Source of the DNA: Amoebophrya sp. A120
Lineage: Eukaryota > Sar > Dinophyceae > Syndiniales > Amoebophryaceae
Assembly (NCBI GenBank): GCA_905178155.1
Contig: CAJINV010000017.1
Coordinates: forward strand, 62,001 to 126,000
Length of the DNA stretch: 64,000 nt
Reading direction: 5' to 3'
Under the pieces are notes generated by a model. The model made no database searches. It had not been told where the DNA came from and saw nothing but the letters and a program-made list of their open reading frames with translations. Every line of letters begins with the position of its first letter. Position 1 is the stretch's first letter. The translations under genes and the position numbers were made by a program. Shown one piece after another: positions 33,335-43,442 of the stretch.

Positions 33335-35716
33335 ATGGGAGCCTGTGGCGGCAAAGCCGAGGGCATGACGGCCGACCAGAAGGCGGCGGTCGAGACCGTG
33401 CAAACCATGTTTGGCATGTGGGGCCAGGGTAAGTTTGCCACCGCCCAGGGTGAAGCTGACTTCATCAAGGTAAGTACTTACTTTGACAATTGTAATGCTG
33501 CGGTAGCTGCTGCTGCTCAGTGATCTGATGTCGATGTGAATAGTTCCAAAGAATTTCAGCTGCGAACGTGGTCCAGCAAAGCAAAAGAGATGGCTGTGGT
33601 GCTAGTTTTGAATTACAGCACATTCATTTTGTTCGCACCAATTCGACATAAATTTAAATCAGTCCATGGAAACCATCAACACCCCGGATGCTACCTGGGA
33701 TTTCACCGGACCCGGACCCGAGATTTACAAGACGTACACGGGAGCCAAGGCATTCATGCCTTGGATGAAGTACCTGGAAGAGGTACTATTTTCGAAACGG
33801 TGGTTTAGATTACGAAAAAGAATTTTATTTGTGCTGGTGTGTGCTGGTGAAGCGTTGACGTTCATCTTCATAAAACCGCAAAAAAATAACAGTTCGACTT
33901 CCCGAACATGAACCCGAGCTTCTTCCCCGGTCCCCCGGGCTCCAACATCGCCATCATGTACATGAACTATGACATGACGCACAAGGAGTCCAAGGCGGCC
34001 ATGACCAAACAAACCGACGTTTTCGTGTTCACCGTAAAGGGCGGCAAAATCGCCAGCGCCAAGCAGTACTGGGGCGATGTGCAAGGGATTAACAAGGTAA
34101 AATTTCTCAATTATTGCATGAAGTCATTGTCTTTCTCCCTGCGCGCATCCATTTAGATGCCTTTTAAAGGTTTACGTCAATACGGATTGCACAAAGGCGT
34201 CGGTCACCGAATGCTAATCCTAATCTTCTTTGGGCAATGCAGCAGCGGCCGGAGAATAAGCTGAGAAGGTATAGAAGTAGGTGAGAAGTTAAAGTGTCAA
34301 AAACTCACCACAGACCCTGGGGCCGGTGCACAACTACACTGGTGGTACCCCGGACCAGGCGGCTGCCATGAAGACCGTTCTGACCGCGTTCGGCATGTGG
34401 GGCGAGGGCAAGTTCAAGGCCAGCCAGAGTGACGAAGACTACAAGAAAAACTTGGGTTCCATCTGGTGCGCGGACCACGTGCTGGACGTCCGCGGCCCGG
34501 CGTCGCCGTTCCACAAGGTATTTAAGAGATGAGGCTTTCCTGCTGGTCAGTCATGCGCATTGTACTGTCAAGAACACCTTAAGGCTCTGCAGATTTAAAA
34601 ACATGTGTTCGAGCGCCATCAAGCGATGCACATTGGCCGTAGTCCACGACAACTTCGCACGACCTGAATTGCTAAAAAATCCTTAACCAGGAATACAAGT
34701 CCGGCGGTGACATTTCCGGCACCAAGGACTGGATCAAACTATCAAATGCAAAAATGTCTGTGTCTGGAAGGATGCAAGTTTGTCATGCTTGTCTGGCATG
34801 ACTCGAGAATCTGTGTTGCATAGGCGCGAAAAGGCCCTCTAGCCTGTCATGCAAAAACGCAGTTTGCCATGCGGAATACGTAAGACATGGCAGCCAAAAA
34901 AATTGTCTTGCGTGGCTGCGTATTGCAGTGCGTCTACCACTCACTTTTAGCATTACAAGTTTCCAGACCCAGACATTTTTACATTTGATACAAGCTGTTG
35001 GACGCCCACGAGTTCACCCGCATGGTGCCGACCTTCACCCCCGGCCCCGCGGGTTCGAACATATGCATGGCAAAAGTATCGCATTCGTATTGCACTCATA
35101 CATTACAAATATTTTTCGTAGGGTAAATCAGCATTACAAAATTATATTTCTCATGCTGGGGAAATTTGTAATGCGTTTTCATTTATACGAGTGCGATACT
35201 TTTCCAATTCATAGAACAAGGTGTACTGCAACATGGAGTACGACATCAAGTACAAGGGCGCGGAGGTGAAGGACTATCAAATGTAAAAATGTCTGGGTCT
35301 GGAAGAATGCAACTTGTCATGCTAAATCTGAAGCATGCAAAAATCTGTGCTGTGTGATTACCAAAAGTCGGCCAGTTTTGACCGAGTCGGGGGGCAGTTT
35401 CTCATGCAGGATAGGCATGAGAAAGATCGCACAGAATCTGTCATGCTAGGTCCTGCATTTAAGACCTCATGGGTCATGGAAAAGCTGCATGACAAATCGC
35501 GCATCTGTTTAGCATGTGTGTCGCAGTCGCACTTCTGTTTAGCATGACAAATCGCGCATTCTTCCAGACCCAGACATTTTTGCACTTGATAAGGACATGG
35601 TCGACACCATGGTGTTCACCGTCAAGGACGGCAAGGTCTACTCCCTGAAGCAGTACTGGGGTGACCCAGTCAAGGTCACCGAGGCCTTCGGCGAGCTCTG
35701 GGAGATGCCTGCGTAA
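33335..35716 (+). CDS. Tandem NTF2/SnoaL-like protein, function unknown
   Basis: CDS join(33335..33469, 33663..33782, 33893..34096, 34314..34517, 34691..34739, 34996..35061, 35219..35274, 35597..35716), 317 residues. Two homologous domains repeat the same order: MFGMWGQGKF / AFGMWGEGKF, a middle Trp/Asp segment, FFPGPPGSN / FTPGPAGSN, VFVFTVKGGKI / TMVFTVKDGKV and KQYWGD in both. This resembles the SnoaL-like NTF2 fold (cone-shaped barrel, small-molecule binding or isomerase), but the assignment is by pattern only. No presequence or membrane helix. Domain 1 and the linker have four GT-AG introns (34518-34690 being the last), whereas the later part of domain 2 is cut by three introners (34740-34995, 35062-35218, 35275-35596) whose removal keeps the frame and the match with domain 1. 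The domains arose by duplication. ATG 33335 begins MGACGGKAEG and fits the first exon. Confidence 0.75.
34740..34990. mobile_element. Introner element, TIR family B, in NTF2-like gene
   Basis: 251-bp element with ends TATCAAATGCAAAAATGTC and, reverse-complemented, TATCAAATGTAAAAATGTC; the ends match over ~30 bp through GTCTGGAA. Flanks CAAAC (34735-34739) and CAAGC (34991-34995) differ by one base, and either copy yields IKLLDAHEF because the difference is a synonymous Lys codon. Confidence 0.85.
35062..35213. mobile_element. Introner element, TIR family C, in NTF2-like gene
   Basis: 152-bp element, left end TATGCATGGCAAAAGTATCG, right end the complement of TATGAATTGGAAAAGTATCG; inverted ends extend ~45 bp to ATTACAAAT. 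Perfect 5-bp flanks GAACA at 35057-35061 and 35214-35218. Excision restores GPAGSNKVYCNMEY. Confidence 0.87.
35275..35591. mobile_element. Introner element, TIR family B, in NTF2-like gene (second copy)
   Basis: 317-bp element with TATCAAATGTAAAAATGTC at the left and AAATGTCTGGGTCTGGAA-type complement at the right, ending CACTTGATA. Perfect 5-bp flanks AGGAC at 35270-35274 and 35592-35596. Several GCATGACA motifs inside. Excision joins GAEVKD to MVDTMVFTVKDG. Confidence 0.88.
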
Positions 35717-37357
35717 AGAAGCAGGGGTGAAAGCATGAACATGATGCTAGTTCGTTGTATCGGGGCTTCTTGTGACAAGTTTGTCATATAGAACAAACAG
35801 CTTTCTGATCTGGTTTTACCGGCCGTCATGGTCTTGTATGATGCTATACCACCTCTGTCGAAGAATAACTCCTACTGCGTTAAAACCACTTTGCCACCTC
35901 ACTGTACCTCTAAGAATTTGATGGTTATTCCAAGACCTGATTTTTTTCTGTCGGACGCAAAGAGCTTTCTGTATTTGCGCTAGTTATGGCTCAAATTCTT
36001 CAACGATAGACTGAGCTGTGACTTGTTAAGTAAGTGCGGTTTTCTTATTTGCTCGTCTGACTCAATGAACAACTGCTTAGTACACTCACATATTTTTATC
36101 GTTTTAACATGATTTTATTTCTTTCCAAGAAACTTGAAACCGTCAGCCAGCACAGCAGCGTCGATGTCTTCTGGAGGTGCCGCAGAAGCAGAAGTATCTG
36201 CTTCGACAATGCCGCCCTGGAGGACCTTTCTAAAACGTGCTGTGTTTGTTGGACTCTGTTGCGAAAGTCTGGCACTAGTACTAGTGTGGCATTCCAGATT
36301 TACTTCTGGCGTGACCGCTCTGTTTGCCGAAAAACTGCGCAGAGAGTCATGTTTATGTTTCGTCGAACTTGACACATACTACATGCTTGTTTCCACCAAT
36401 TTGAATTTTTCAATCGTGATCGTGAGTGCTTCATTTTCACGGTTTTATGATTTTTTCGAAATCTAGTTGTTCATCTGAGGAGGAGCCCCGCTCGGATTTG
36501 AACCCGGGTCGTTTCTCTGATGTGCTAGTGTCACCAGCAATCCTAGTACTAACTACGCAATAACCCGTTTAAGGCTATGGGAAGAAGATCTGGTTTTAGA
36601 TTTGTCACAAATGCAAAGAACTCTGTATAGATCTGCACAGCGCCTTTATGTTTAGTACGAGTTATAGGTTTCATCCAAGCCTCGCAGTATCATCCTTTCT
36701 GTCGGGATAACTAAAGAAGCCGGTCGGGTAAAAAAACAGCCTTTACTTTTGTGCACTTTATGCTAGTATCCCTTCAGTGAGTGATCTTTGGTTTGACAAG
36801 GAGCGTCATGTGAAATTTTGGGAAAAGAATACACGTTCTGGCGGAATGGTCTTTTCATCATGTTGCGCAGCGGAAAGAGCGGCTAAAAGTTTAGAAGAGT
36901 TTGCGGAGGTGGTGCTCCTTCGGGTGCACGTAGTATCCATGGCTGCATGGATGCTCGTGTTCGCGCAGCGGCTGAAAGGACAATGTTTTTCTTAAGGTGC
37001 GTCACCTACAACGAGATCACTAGTGAAAGGGATCGTTTTGGGCACGCCCTATGAAGGAAAACATGTTGCGTTGATCAAATGAGATGAAAAGCAAAAGTGA
37101 TCACAACGTCCACGCATGAGGTTCTGGTTCCTACTGGTAGAGAAGATGAATTTACACGCTGGGGTCCGCCTGGTCCACTCTGATCCACTTTTCCTGCCTT
37201 TCTAGTGTGATTTGATCCCTTCCTGTTGTGCAATGTTCCATCGAATGAGACTAGCCAAGTCTCAGGAGTTGTAGCGTTTGCCTTGGTGTGGCACCTTTGA
37301 CGGCTCAATTTTCATCGTTGCAGCGCAGTAAACCCTTGTTCGTTCTTGTTGACGATC
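35717..37357. other. Long region without a convincing gene
   Basis: 1.6 kb before the cold-shock cluster. The best ORF is 36164-36466 (+), starting MSSGGAAEAEVSASTMPPWR with one hydrophobic segment, too weak to call. At about 36490-36510 a GGTTCAAATCC-like B-box occurs on the minus strand, but no cloverleaf could be folded around it. Confidence 0.4.
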
Positions 37358-38173
37358 ATGAGAACCTTCACAAGCGCGCCACTGGCGCCGATTGGAAGGA
37401 CAATGTCGCGAGCGACAGTGTTTGCAGCACCACGGCGGTTAGTAACAAAGGCGCCCAGCTATGCGTCTTTTCTTGGAATGTTTCCACTTGATCGCAGAAT
37501 GCCGGCGGTGATTGTTTCTCGCGGCGAACGCCGATGCAGCGGCCTCGCTACCCTAGCGGTAATGGCAACACCACCTCCCCAAGATGTTGAGGTGAAAATA
37601 ATACCAGAGGACACGACAACCACACCGTCCGGCACAGGCCAAGTGCACAGAAAAGCCGGGATCGTCGTTCGCAAGGGTCCCAAGTTCGGGTACATCAAAA
37701 CCATAAACGAGCACACAGGCGAGGAAGAAAACCAGTATTTTCGGGCGAGAGATTGTTTCAAAACCTGGGTTCAGCCGGGCGACGAAGTCACCTTCGAAGA
37801 ATATTTCGACGAGGCAACTGGGAGGAAGTTCATCACAAAAATCGTTGGTGGAACAGGTGGAGAAAAGCCGGAAAGGTGTGTTGAGGCTTCAGAGGCTGAA
37901 GCGCAAGAGAAAGGTAGACGGACTGCAACATCGCGTCAGGCCGCATCAGAGTTTGACCACAGCTTGGAGCAGCCTCTCTTTGAATCGGGAAAGGCATCGC
38001 GTCACACGCACGAGAAAATCGTTGGTGGAAGCGATAGTTCCTTACATGGCGGGGAAAAGCACCAGGAGCTGCGGAACGTCGTCGACAAATTACAAGCGGA
38101 AGTGATCGAGCTGCGATCACAAGTTTCTGATCTCCAAAAGCAGATCACTGTGTTACATGCGGACGCGTTGTAA
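37358..38173 (+). CDS. Cold-shock-domain protein 1, probably organelle-targeted
   Basis: 271 residues from ATG 37358; 37346 is an earlier in-frame ATG. The first ~70 residues are rich in Arg, Ala and Ser and free of acids (MRTFTSAPLAPIGRTMSRAT), as in a mitochondrial presequence. The domain at about 105-175 begins KAGIVVRKGPKFGYIKTINE, a variant of the nucleic-acid-binding GTVxxxxxxFGFI core, continues with YFRARDCFKTWVQPGDEVTFEEYF and ends with the cluster-specific motif KIVGGTGGEKPER. A C-terminal coiled coil (VDKLQAEVIELRSQVSDLQK) suggests oligomers. Single exon. It is the first of four paralogues in this window. RNA binding is the known role of the fold; RNA metabolism in the mitochondrion is inference. 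Confidence 0.7.
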   Translation: MRTFTSAPLAPIGRTMSRATVFAAPRRLVTKAPSYASFLGMFPLDRRMPAVIVSRGERRCSGLATLAVMATPPPQDVEVKIIPEDTTTTPSGTGQVHRKAGIVVRKGPKFGYIKTINEHTGEEENQYFRARDCFKTWVQPGDEVTFEEYFDEATGRKFITKIVGGTGGEKPERCVEASEAEAQEKGRRTATSRQAASEFDHSLEQPLFESGKASRHTHEKIVGGSDSSLHGGEKHQELRNVVDKLQAEVIELRSQVSDLQKQITVLHADAL

Positions 38174-38595
38174 AGCTAAAAATGACGAGTGCATCTCCTT
38201 TACAGCGTTTGTGTGTTGAATTGCAAAGTAGAGCGCTTGGCGGCGCGCTTGAGTTGTTGTAGGAAATAAAACTAGACGTAGACTAAGTTGTGTTGTTCGC
38301 TGCACTACAACCACGATGATGACGCTTCCACGATGTGCTTTGTCTTTGCTTTATGTTGTCTTTGCCGGATCAGAATCTATCTAAGGATCTCAACTGCAAT
38401 TCGTCGCGAAGGTTAATTACATTGAATCTCGGGCAGGAGCAAGCCCAAGCGGTAAGCACAAAAGATTCGTCTTTTCCCTTGTGCAATCTTCGTGCCGCGT
38501 TCATGTATTTGATCTTGTTGTTACAGCTGAAAATTGAAATACTAATACCGGAGAAGGGAGAACGGTTTTGTAAAGCCCAGAGAACTACACAAAAC
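38174..38595. other. Spacer between CSD genes 1 and 2
   Basis: The frame of the next gene is open back to 38335, but this stretch lacks domain similarity to the paralogues and is read as 5' UTR rather than coding. Confidence 0.45.
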
Positions 38596-39420
38596 ATGTT
38601 CAGCAAACTTACCCACGTCGCCCGCGCGGCAAGACTGCGTAAGGCCAACCTCATCCAGCCACTGCATCAGCGTTCTGCCGTCTTTGGTTTAAATCAGGGA
38701 ACAGGCGCATTTCACGCACGTTGCTTCAGTTCTGCCGACGCCGCTGCAATGGCTACCTCCAGCATCGAAGAGGGTACAGCTGCTGGACATCAATCTGACG
38801 CTCTGAATGGTGACGCGGAACTACAAAAGGATTCTGCTGTCGGCACCTCCACCCCACCTGCCACTGCTCCTGGTTCTTACCAAAAGAACTTCACCAAGAA
38901 AACCGGTACAGTCGTGCAGATCGGCAACGCCTTCGGATGGATCAAAGTCGACGGCAGCCAGGAGGGCGAGCCAGACGCGTATTTCCGGATGAAGGAGTGC
39001 GAGGCGACGTGGGTTCGTGCGGGGGACAAAATCGAGTTTGAGGAGCATGTGAATTTCAAGGGCTGGAAAAGCGTGCGCAAAGTCACCGGCGGTACCGGGT
39101 TTGCGAAACCAGCAGAACGGCCGCCGCTGCCGCAGAATGGTGGAAGAGGTAATACGTTCAGTGGTGCGACTTCTGGATCTTCACATCAGGAGAAAACTAA
39201 CGGGCAACATCAGCAGATGATGGCGAGCGGCAAGCAAGGCGCCGAAGACGTGACGGCCAATCCGCACAATATGGTGGAGTTGCGGAGCATGTTTTCCGGT
39301 TTGGTGTCGATGGTATCGGCACAGCAGACGGAACTGTCCGCGATCAAGAAGCAGGTGCAGAAAATGGACGAGTTGCAGAGCCAGATCGCAAAGCTGGCGC
39401 GGAAGGAGTCGGCCGCGTGA
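38596..39420 (+). CDS. Cold-shock-domain protein 2, probably organelle-targeted
   Basis: 274 residues from ATG 38596 (MFSKLTHVARAARLRKANLI), a classic basic, amphipathic presequence; CFSSADAA near residue 45 looks like a cleavage region. The CSD core is KKTGTVVQIGNAFGWIKVDG, followed by YFRMKECEATWVRAGDKIEFEEHV and the shared motif KVTGGTGFAKPAER. After a polar linker comes VELRSMFSGLVSMVSAQQTE and a coiled coil (IKKQVQKMDELQSQIAKLAR); this tail closely matches that of CSD protein 4. Single exon. Likely produced by tandem duplication. The start at 38596 is chosen over 38335 because it gives the same presequence plan as the paralogues. Confidence 0.72.
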   Translation: MFSKLTHVARAARLRKANLIQPLHQRSAVFGLNQGTGAFHARCFSSADAAAMATSSIEEGTAAGHQSDALNGDAELQKDSAVGTSTPPATAPGSYQKNFTKKTGTVVQIGNAFGWIKVDGSQEGEPDAYFRMKECEATWVRAGDKIEFEEHVNFKGWKSVRKVTGGTGFAKPAERPPLPQNGGRGNTFSGATSGSSHQEKTNGQHQQMMASGKQGAEDVTANPHNMVELRSMFSGLVSMVSAQQTELSAIKKQVQKMDELQSQIAKLARKESAA

Positions 39421-39882
39421 AAGAAACATGACGCGCACTTGTTCTTGTGACCAGGCGAAATAAATTTGGACAAACTACAACTATGCGAATCTGGTGGCTT
39501 CGCTCCCGGAATCGTCAAGAACAGAGCGCGCACCCACTATATCAAAAATCAACTTGTCTTGCACAAGAGGTTCACTTCTTTGTGTTGGGCAACTTGTTCT
39601 CCATGGAGGTTGTTCAATGACAACGAAAGGCAAAGGACCATGCTGTTGTGTGTCCTGATTTTTTGGTCGCCTCAGCACCGGGCTCCTGCGAAGTTCATTT
39701 CTCCAAGAATCGTGGTCTTGGTGTCGCGCTCGTGTGCTACTTACCTACTGGATGAATACGACGAGTGTCATAATCGTGACCTGAAGATAATCTACTTCTC
39801 TTATCAACTACAATCTATTAATCACAATCTATCAATCAAGTTTGTTGTATTCAACAATCAAAATAAAACAGTTTAGGAAACC
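39421..39882. other. Spacer after CSD gene 2
   Basis: 462 bp, A+T-rich towards its 3' end. ORF 39466-39876 has no recognisable motif. No repeat seen. Confidence 0.45.
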
Positions 39883-41448
39883 ATGCCCAGCACCAATTAC
39901 ATCGCGACCGGCCCGACTGCAGCTTCTTCTCGAAGCTCGATCGCAGCACCAGCCGCACATAAGAATCCAGGAGCCCCAGTATTATGGAAGAAGCGGCCCC
40001 GTTTTGTGCCCGAGGAGCAGTTCCAGGAGTTTCTGTGGGGTGATTTTCGTGTGGTAGTGCGGCACCTGGACGAGTTGCAGAAGAACCTCCAAAGTCTGTC
40101 TGAACGGATCCACATCCTAGAGGAAACGAAAGGCGGCGTCTCGTCGAAAGCGGCCAGCAAAAGTTCTACTGGCGCAAGTTCGTCTAGTGTTGCAGCATCA
40201 TGGGTACGGGTAGGAGCAGAATCTGAGCCACCGGAACGGGGACGTTTGCTGCGTGGAGACGTGCTGGAAGACCACAGCTCTGTTGCAGCAGGACGAAGAA
40301 AAACCCGAATGGCGCCGTCAACATTTCCTGGAAGAAGCCACGTGAACACTCGTTCCAACTCCAAAAACGACAAGCGTCACCAGGACGTGGACGGAGCAGC
40401 CGCAGAAATTCAAGACCACCTGGACAACTTCAGCCTGTCCCCGAAGTGGAGCGCCTCCTCTAGCCGACGAAGATTGTCGCGAGAGCAAATGGCGCGGCGA
40501 CGCGGGCGGAATGATGAGCAGTCCACTGTTTTACTAGAGGATGGTAAAATGACGTCAACTGCTCATCTACCCGTGGTCTCGATGGCCAACACCGTGCAGA
40601 TGAACTCCCTCGACGCCGTCCTGGCCGACCGGCTGGGGGTGCTGGAAAAGGCGGTTAGTGAACTCGAGAAAGCCGCCCGCGGGTCCACGAGCGCTGAAAG
40701 TCAGAATGGTGATTTTTCTAGTGCTGCGAAGGCATCCGCATTTTCCACATTATTACGAGGCCCAGCTACAGCGCCACGCGATGAAAAGGCTGGCGCAGAA
40801 TTGCAGCCCACCGAGGAAGCAGAAGGAGTTGTAAAAATAAAAAAGAACGACACAGGTATTGGGGCAGTCCAGACAAAGCAACCTGCTTCGAAGTCCACGT
40901 CTGCTAGCTCGAAAGATACCGACACAGGAGTAGAAATGTCGATCTCGGTTGCACCGAAGCCCCCTTCTGCGGATCCTAATGACGACACCGCCCGGATGAA
41001 ATCAACTGTGCCGCATCCGCTGTCCCCACTCCCGCAGCAGCCCGATGAGTTGGAAAATAAGGAACAGCAGCAACACAATCTGCTCCGGCTCGATGGTATA
41101 GAACGGCAGCAGCAGATTATCCTTGAAGCACTGAAGACCAAAGTCACCTCCCGTGACGACGGACTGCTGCTGAGCCGCAACGTGCGCACGCTCGAACGCA
41201 CTGCAAACGCTGAACTGTTGAAAATCCAGACGAAGATGGACAAGAGTTTTCTGCAGGTAGACGCGTCCTTGGAGCAGAAGGCAAGTCTGCAAACGGTGAG
41301 GGGCTTGCAAAAGGAATTAGCACTGAAGGCCGACATGAAGGACATTTTGGTTCTTCTGGAAGATGTTGCGGCTTCTGCGGGTGGTGCTGTTGGGTGCGCT
41401 GGCGAAGCCAGTGAGCAGCAGCAGCTGCCATCGATGGAGGCGGGTTAG
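39883..41448 (+). CDS. Coiled-coil protein, function unknown
   Basis: 521 residues, single exon. The N-terminus holds RPRFVPEEQFQEFLWGDFRV and a coiled coil (HLDELQKNLQSLSERIHILE, about 65-85). The middle is Ser/Arg-rich low complexity with a second short coil (LGVLEKAVSELEKAA). The C-terminal ~100 residues form another coil with recurring ALKAD/KASLQT-type heptads (LEQKASLQTVRGLQKELALK, then ADMKDILVLLEDVA), a pattern common in axonemal and basal-body proteins. No enzymatic motif or presequence. It lies between CSD genes 2 and 3 but lacks a CSD, so co-function is not implied. A structural role is a guess. Confidence 0.6.
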   Translation: MPSTNYIATGPTAASSRSSIAAPAAHKNPGAPVLWKKRPRFVPEEQFQEFLWGDFRVVVRHLDELQKNLQSLSERIHILEETKGGVSSKAASKSSTGASSSSVAASWVRVGAESEPPERGRLLRGDVLEDHSSVAAGRRKTRMAPSTFPGRSHVNTRSNSKNDKRHQDVDGAAAEIQDHLDNFSLSPKWSASSSRRRLSREQMARRRGRNDEQSTVLLEDGKMTSTAHLPVVSMANTVQMNSLDAVLADRLGVLEKAVSELEKAARGSTSAESQNGDFSSAAKASAFSTLLRGPATAPRDEKAGAELQPTEEAEGVVKIKKNDTGIGAVQTKQPASKSTSASSKDTDTGVEMSISVAPKPPSADPNDDTARMKSTVPHPLSPLPQQPDELENKEQQQHNLLRLDGIERQQQIILEALKTKVTSRDDGLLLSRNVRTLERTANAELLKIQTKMDKSFLQVDASLEQKASLQTVRGLQKELALKADMKDILVLLEDVAASAGGAVGCAGEASEQQQLPSMEAG

Positions 41449-42005
41449 ACCCCTGACGAAGACGTACATTTTTGTCTAGAATACGCATCTTCTTCATCTC
41501 TTGACATCTACAAGAAGAGAAAACCAATTAGAATGGTGAAGAAAGGATGATGAGATTTTTTTCGCACCGACAGCCATCGTGTACACCCTGTCCATGCACT
41601 TCGCATGCGACCCCGACCTTAGTATCAACAGGACGCCAGTATCTGGAAAGAGTGTTCGTCTTTTTTTTGTGTTATTTTTTACTTTCCCCAAGATCACCAG
41701 GTTGATCAGAGCCCAAGAGCGGCTCACGGACATGGATCTTCATTTTGGGTTTCCCGCGATCGAGGATTGATCATGATGTTACTATTCGTGGCCGTGAAAC
41801 ATGATAACGAGTATGTAAGAACGAGGAGTACAGCTATCACCCTACTGAAGGTGGAGCCTACCACGGCGCTTCGAGAAGTGAAAGAGGATCATATGATGCG
41901 TTATCTTCACGTACTTATATCGTTTCAGAAGCGAAGCTTAGAAGCGCTGAGCGCAAGTTGTATCTATGTACGTGCGTAACTGTGGGACAAACAAGCAAAA
42001 ACAAA
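41449..42005. other. Spacer before CSD gene 3
   Basis: 557 bp with short ORFs only (41579-41770, 41767-41979), none resembling the neighbouring families. Confidence 0.45.
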
Positions 42006-42893
42006 ATGTTGACTAGAGGTCGATCCGTCGTCCTCCATCGCATCAATGTTGCGACGAGAATGAGAACAAGAGCCGGTTTATGCCATAGCGTCGTGGAGCA
42101 GGGGGGTCTCTGTGGTGTTGACCCTGTAGCATTGAAGACGTGCTGTGGTATGGAGGGCAGTACTAGACGCTACGCCGGGAGCAGTGCAGGCTCGGCTGCA
42201 GCAGTTGCTACGACAGGGGAACGAGACACATCCGCTAACGAATTTCGCTACACTGGTGCGAGTGTCGAGGATGTTTTTTCAACTGAGGAGAATACAACGG
42301 CTTACAGCACCTCCTCAACCCGCAATGCCAACCGGAAGCGATTCGCCGGCCGAAATGACAGCGGCATTCCTTGGGGCGCCGAGGATCTCGGCGAAGCTAC
42401 GGGAACGGTAATTCGTACGGGAAAACAGTTTGGGTATATCAGAATCGACGAAGGAGTGAAGCCAAAAGACGGGGAAGGTGATGACTTTCTGCAGGCGAAG
42501 GAAGTGCACTTCCGCATGCGGGAGTGCATCGATCACTGGGTGCTTCCGAACGACAAAGTCACTTTCAGGAGGTTTTTCTTGTCCAAAAAGCGAAAAGTTA
42601 TCGTCGCGGAAGTCCGGGGCGGCAGTGGAAATGTAAAGCCGGAGAGGGGCAGTTACGGAAATAAGATGAAGCACGGCGACAGTGGTAGTTCAGCGCCGCA
42701 ACATCGTGCCTTTCCGGTTGCGAGCGAGGATGCCGGAGTGCTGGCGTCAAACCATGCCACTCTTGGTGAGGGATCCGGGAGTTCGCAGCAGCAAATTTCG
42801 GAGCTGGTTCACTTGATGAAGAAACAACAGGCACAGCTGGAGGAGATGAAGGAAGACCTTCGGAGAATAAGCGTAGAAGTGGTGGAGAAGTGA
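42006..42893 (+). CDS. Cold-shock-domain protein 3, probably organelle-targeted
   Basis: 295 residues from ATG 42006 (MLTRGRSVVLHRINVATRMR), an Arg-rich presequence-like N-terminus. The CSD begins ATGTVIRTGKQFGYIRIDEG and, unlike its paralogues, carries an acidic insert (VKPKDGEGDDFLQAK) before VHFRMRECIDHWVLPNDKVT. The shared closing motif appears as EVRGGSGNVKPERG. The C-terminal coil is short (LVHLMKKQQAQLEEMKEDLR). Single exon. It is the most divergent of the four copies. Known of the fold: single-stranded nucleic acid binding. Inferred: mitochondrial location. Confidence 0.7.
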   Translation: MLTRGRSVVLHRINVATRMRTRAGLCHSVVEQGGLCGVDPVALKTCCGMEGSTRRYAGSSAGSAAAVATTGERDTSANEFRYTGASVEDVFSTEENTTAYSTSSTRNANRKRFAGRNDSGIPWGAEDLGEATGTVIRTGKQFGYIRIDEGVKPKDGEGDDFLQAKEVHFRMRECIDHWVLPNDKVTFRRFFLSKKRKVIVAEVRGGSGNVKPERGSYGNKMKHGDSGSSAPQHRAFPVASEDAGVLASNHATLGEGSGSSQQQISELVHLMKKQQAQLEEMKEDLRRISVEVVEK

Positions 42894-43442
42894 CTTTAGA
42901 ACAAAGAACCAGAAATTTATCACAATCCGGATTTCAACATCTTGCAGAAATTTCTTTTTCTACCCTCGCAAAGAGAAGAAGAGCCACTCTTTTTCATCTA
43001 CCCTCGCGAAGAGAAGAAGAGCCACGATCCGATGGAAGTGAAGCATCAAGACGAAGTGGAGACACGTACTTTTGGACTGCGTGATCATATTTTTCGTGTG
43101 ATCTACAAAGCAAAAAGCGGTATTCATGTTTCGTGCAGCCTGTGCAGATTCTTCAAATACAAACGGATCCAGTGCCCGCTGGCGTTGCAAGAAGAAGAGC
43201 TCCTACTTCTTTGCAATTCGGAGCAGCGCTTAAAAATCCTCATTCTTTTGTATCGGAGTCCATTCTCTTCGAATTTGATTTATGTCACGTACTTAGGCAA
43301 CACTTTCCAAGTGCCAGCTTGCAGTTCCAGCTCTGACATAAATTCATTTGAGCTTCGTGGCCACCTAGAATTTCCACATAATTTTTCAAAAACGTCTTAC
43401 GAGCTTCGGACAATTCGATCACTCTGCAGGGAGGTACTGAAC
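42894..43442. other. Spacer before CSD gene 4
   Basis: The frame of CSD gene 4 is open back to 42942, but the translated stretch is Ser/Cys/Leu-rich without similarity to the paralogues, so it is treated as 5' UTR. It contains the 38-bp duplication listed separately. Confidence 0.4.
42961..43025. repeat. 38-bp tandem duplication
   Basis: The segment TACCCTCGCAAAGAGAAGAA with its GAGCCAC tail occurs at 42961 and again at 42999 with one base change, a direct duplication with a 38-bp period upstream of CSD gene 4. Confidence 0.85.

Noticed and set aside
33335-35716. Pseudogene reading of the broken ORFs in the NTF2-like gene
   Set aside because: Every break coincides with a GT-AG intron or an introner with 5-bp flanks, and the joined exons keep one frame for 317 residues.
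36164-36466. Small + strand ORF beginning MSSGGAAEAEVSAS with a hydrophobic stretch
   Set aside because: About 100 codons, no family, no exon support; the composition drifts after the hydrophobic segment.
36481-36575. tRNA-like sequence on the minus strand with a perfect-looking B box (GGTTCAAATCC)
   Set aside because: The T-arm pairs poorly, and no matching 5' acceptor strand or convincing D-arm was found. Probably a chance match or a decayed tRNA.
38335-38595. In-frame upstream extension of CSD gene 2
   Set aside because: Same reasoning: ATG 38596 starts a clear presequence that matches the paralogue plan.
42942-43442. In-frame upstream extension of CSD gene 4
   Set aside because: The open frame lacks similarity to the other CSD copies and would put the presequence in the middle of the protein; read as 5' UTR.
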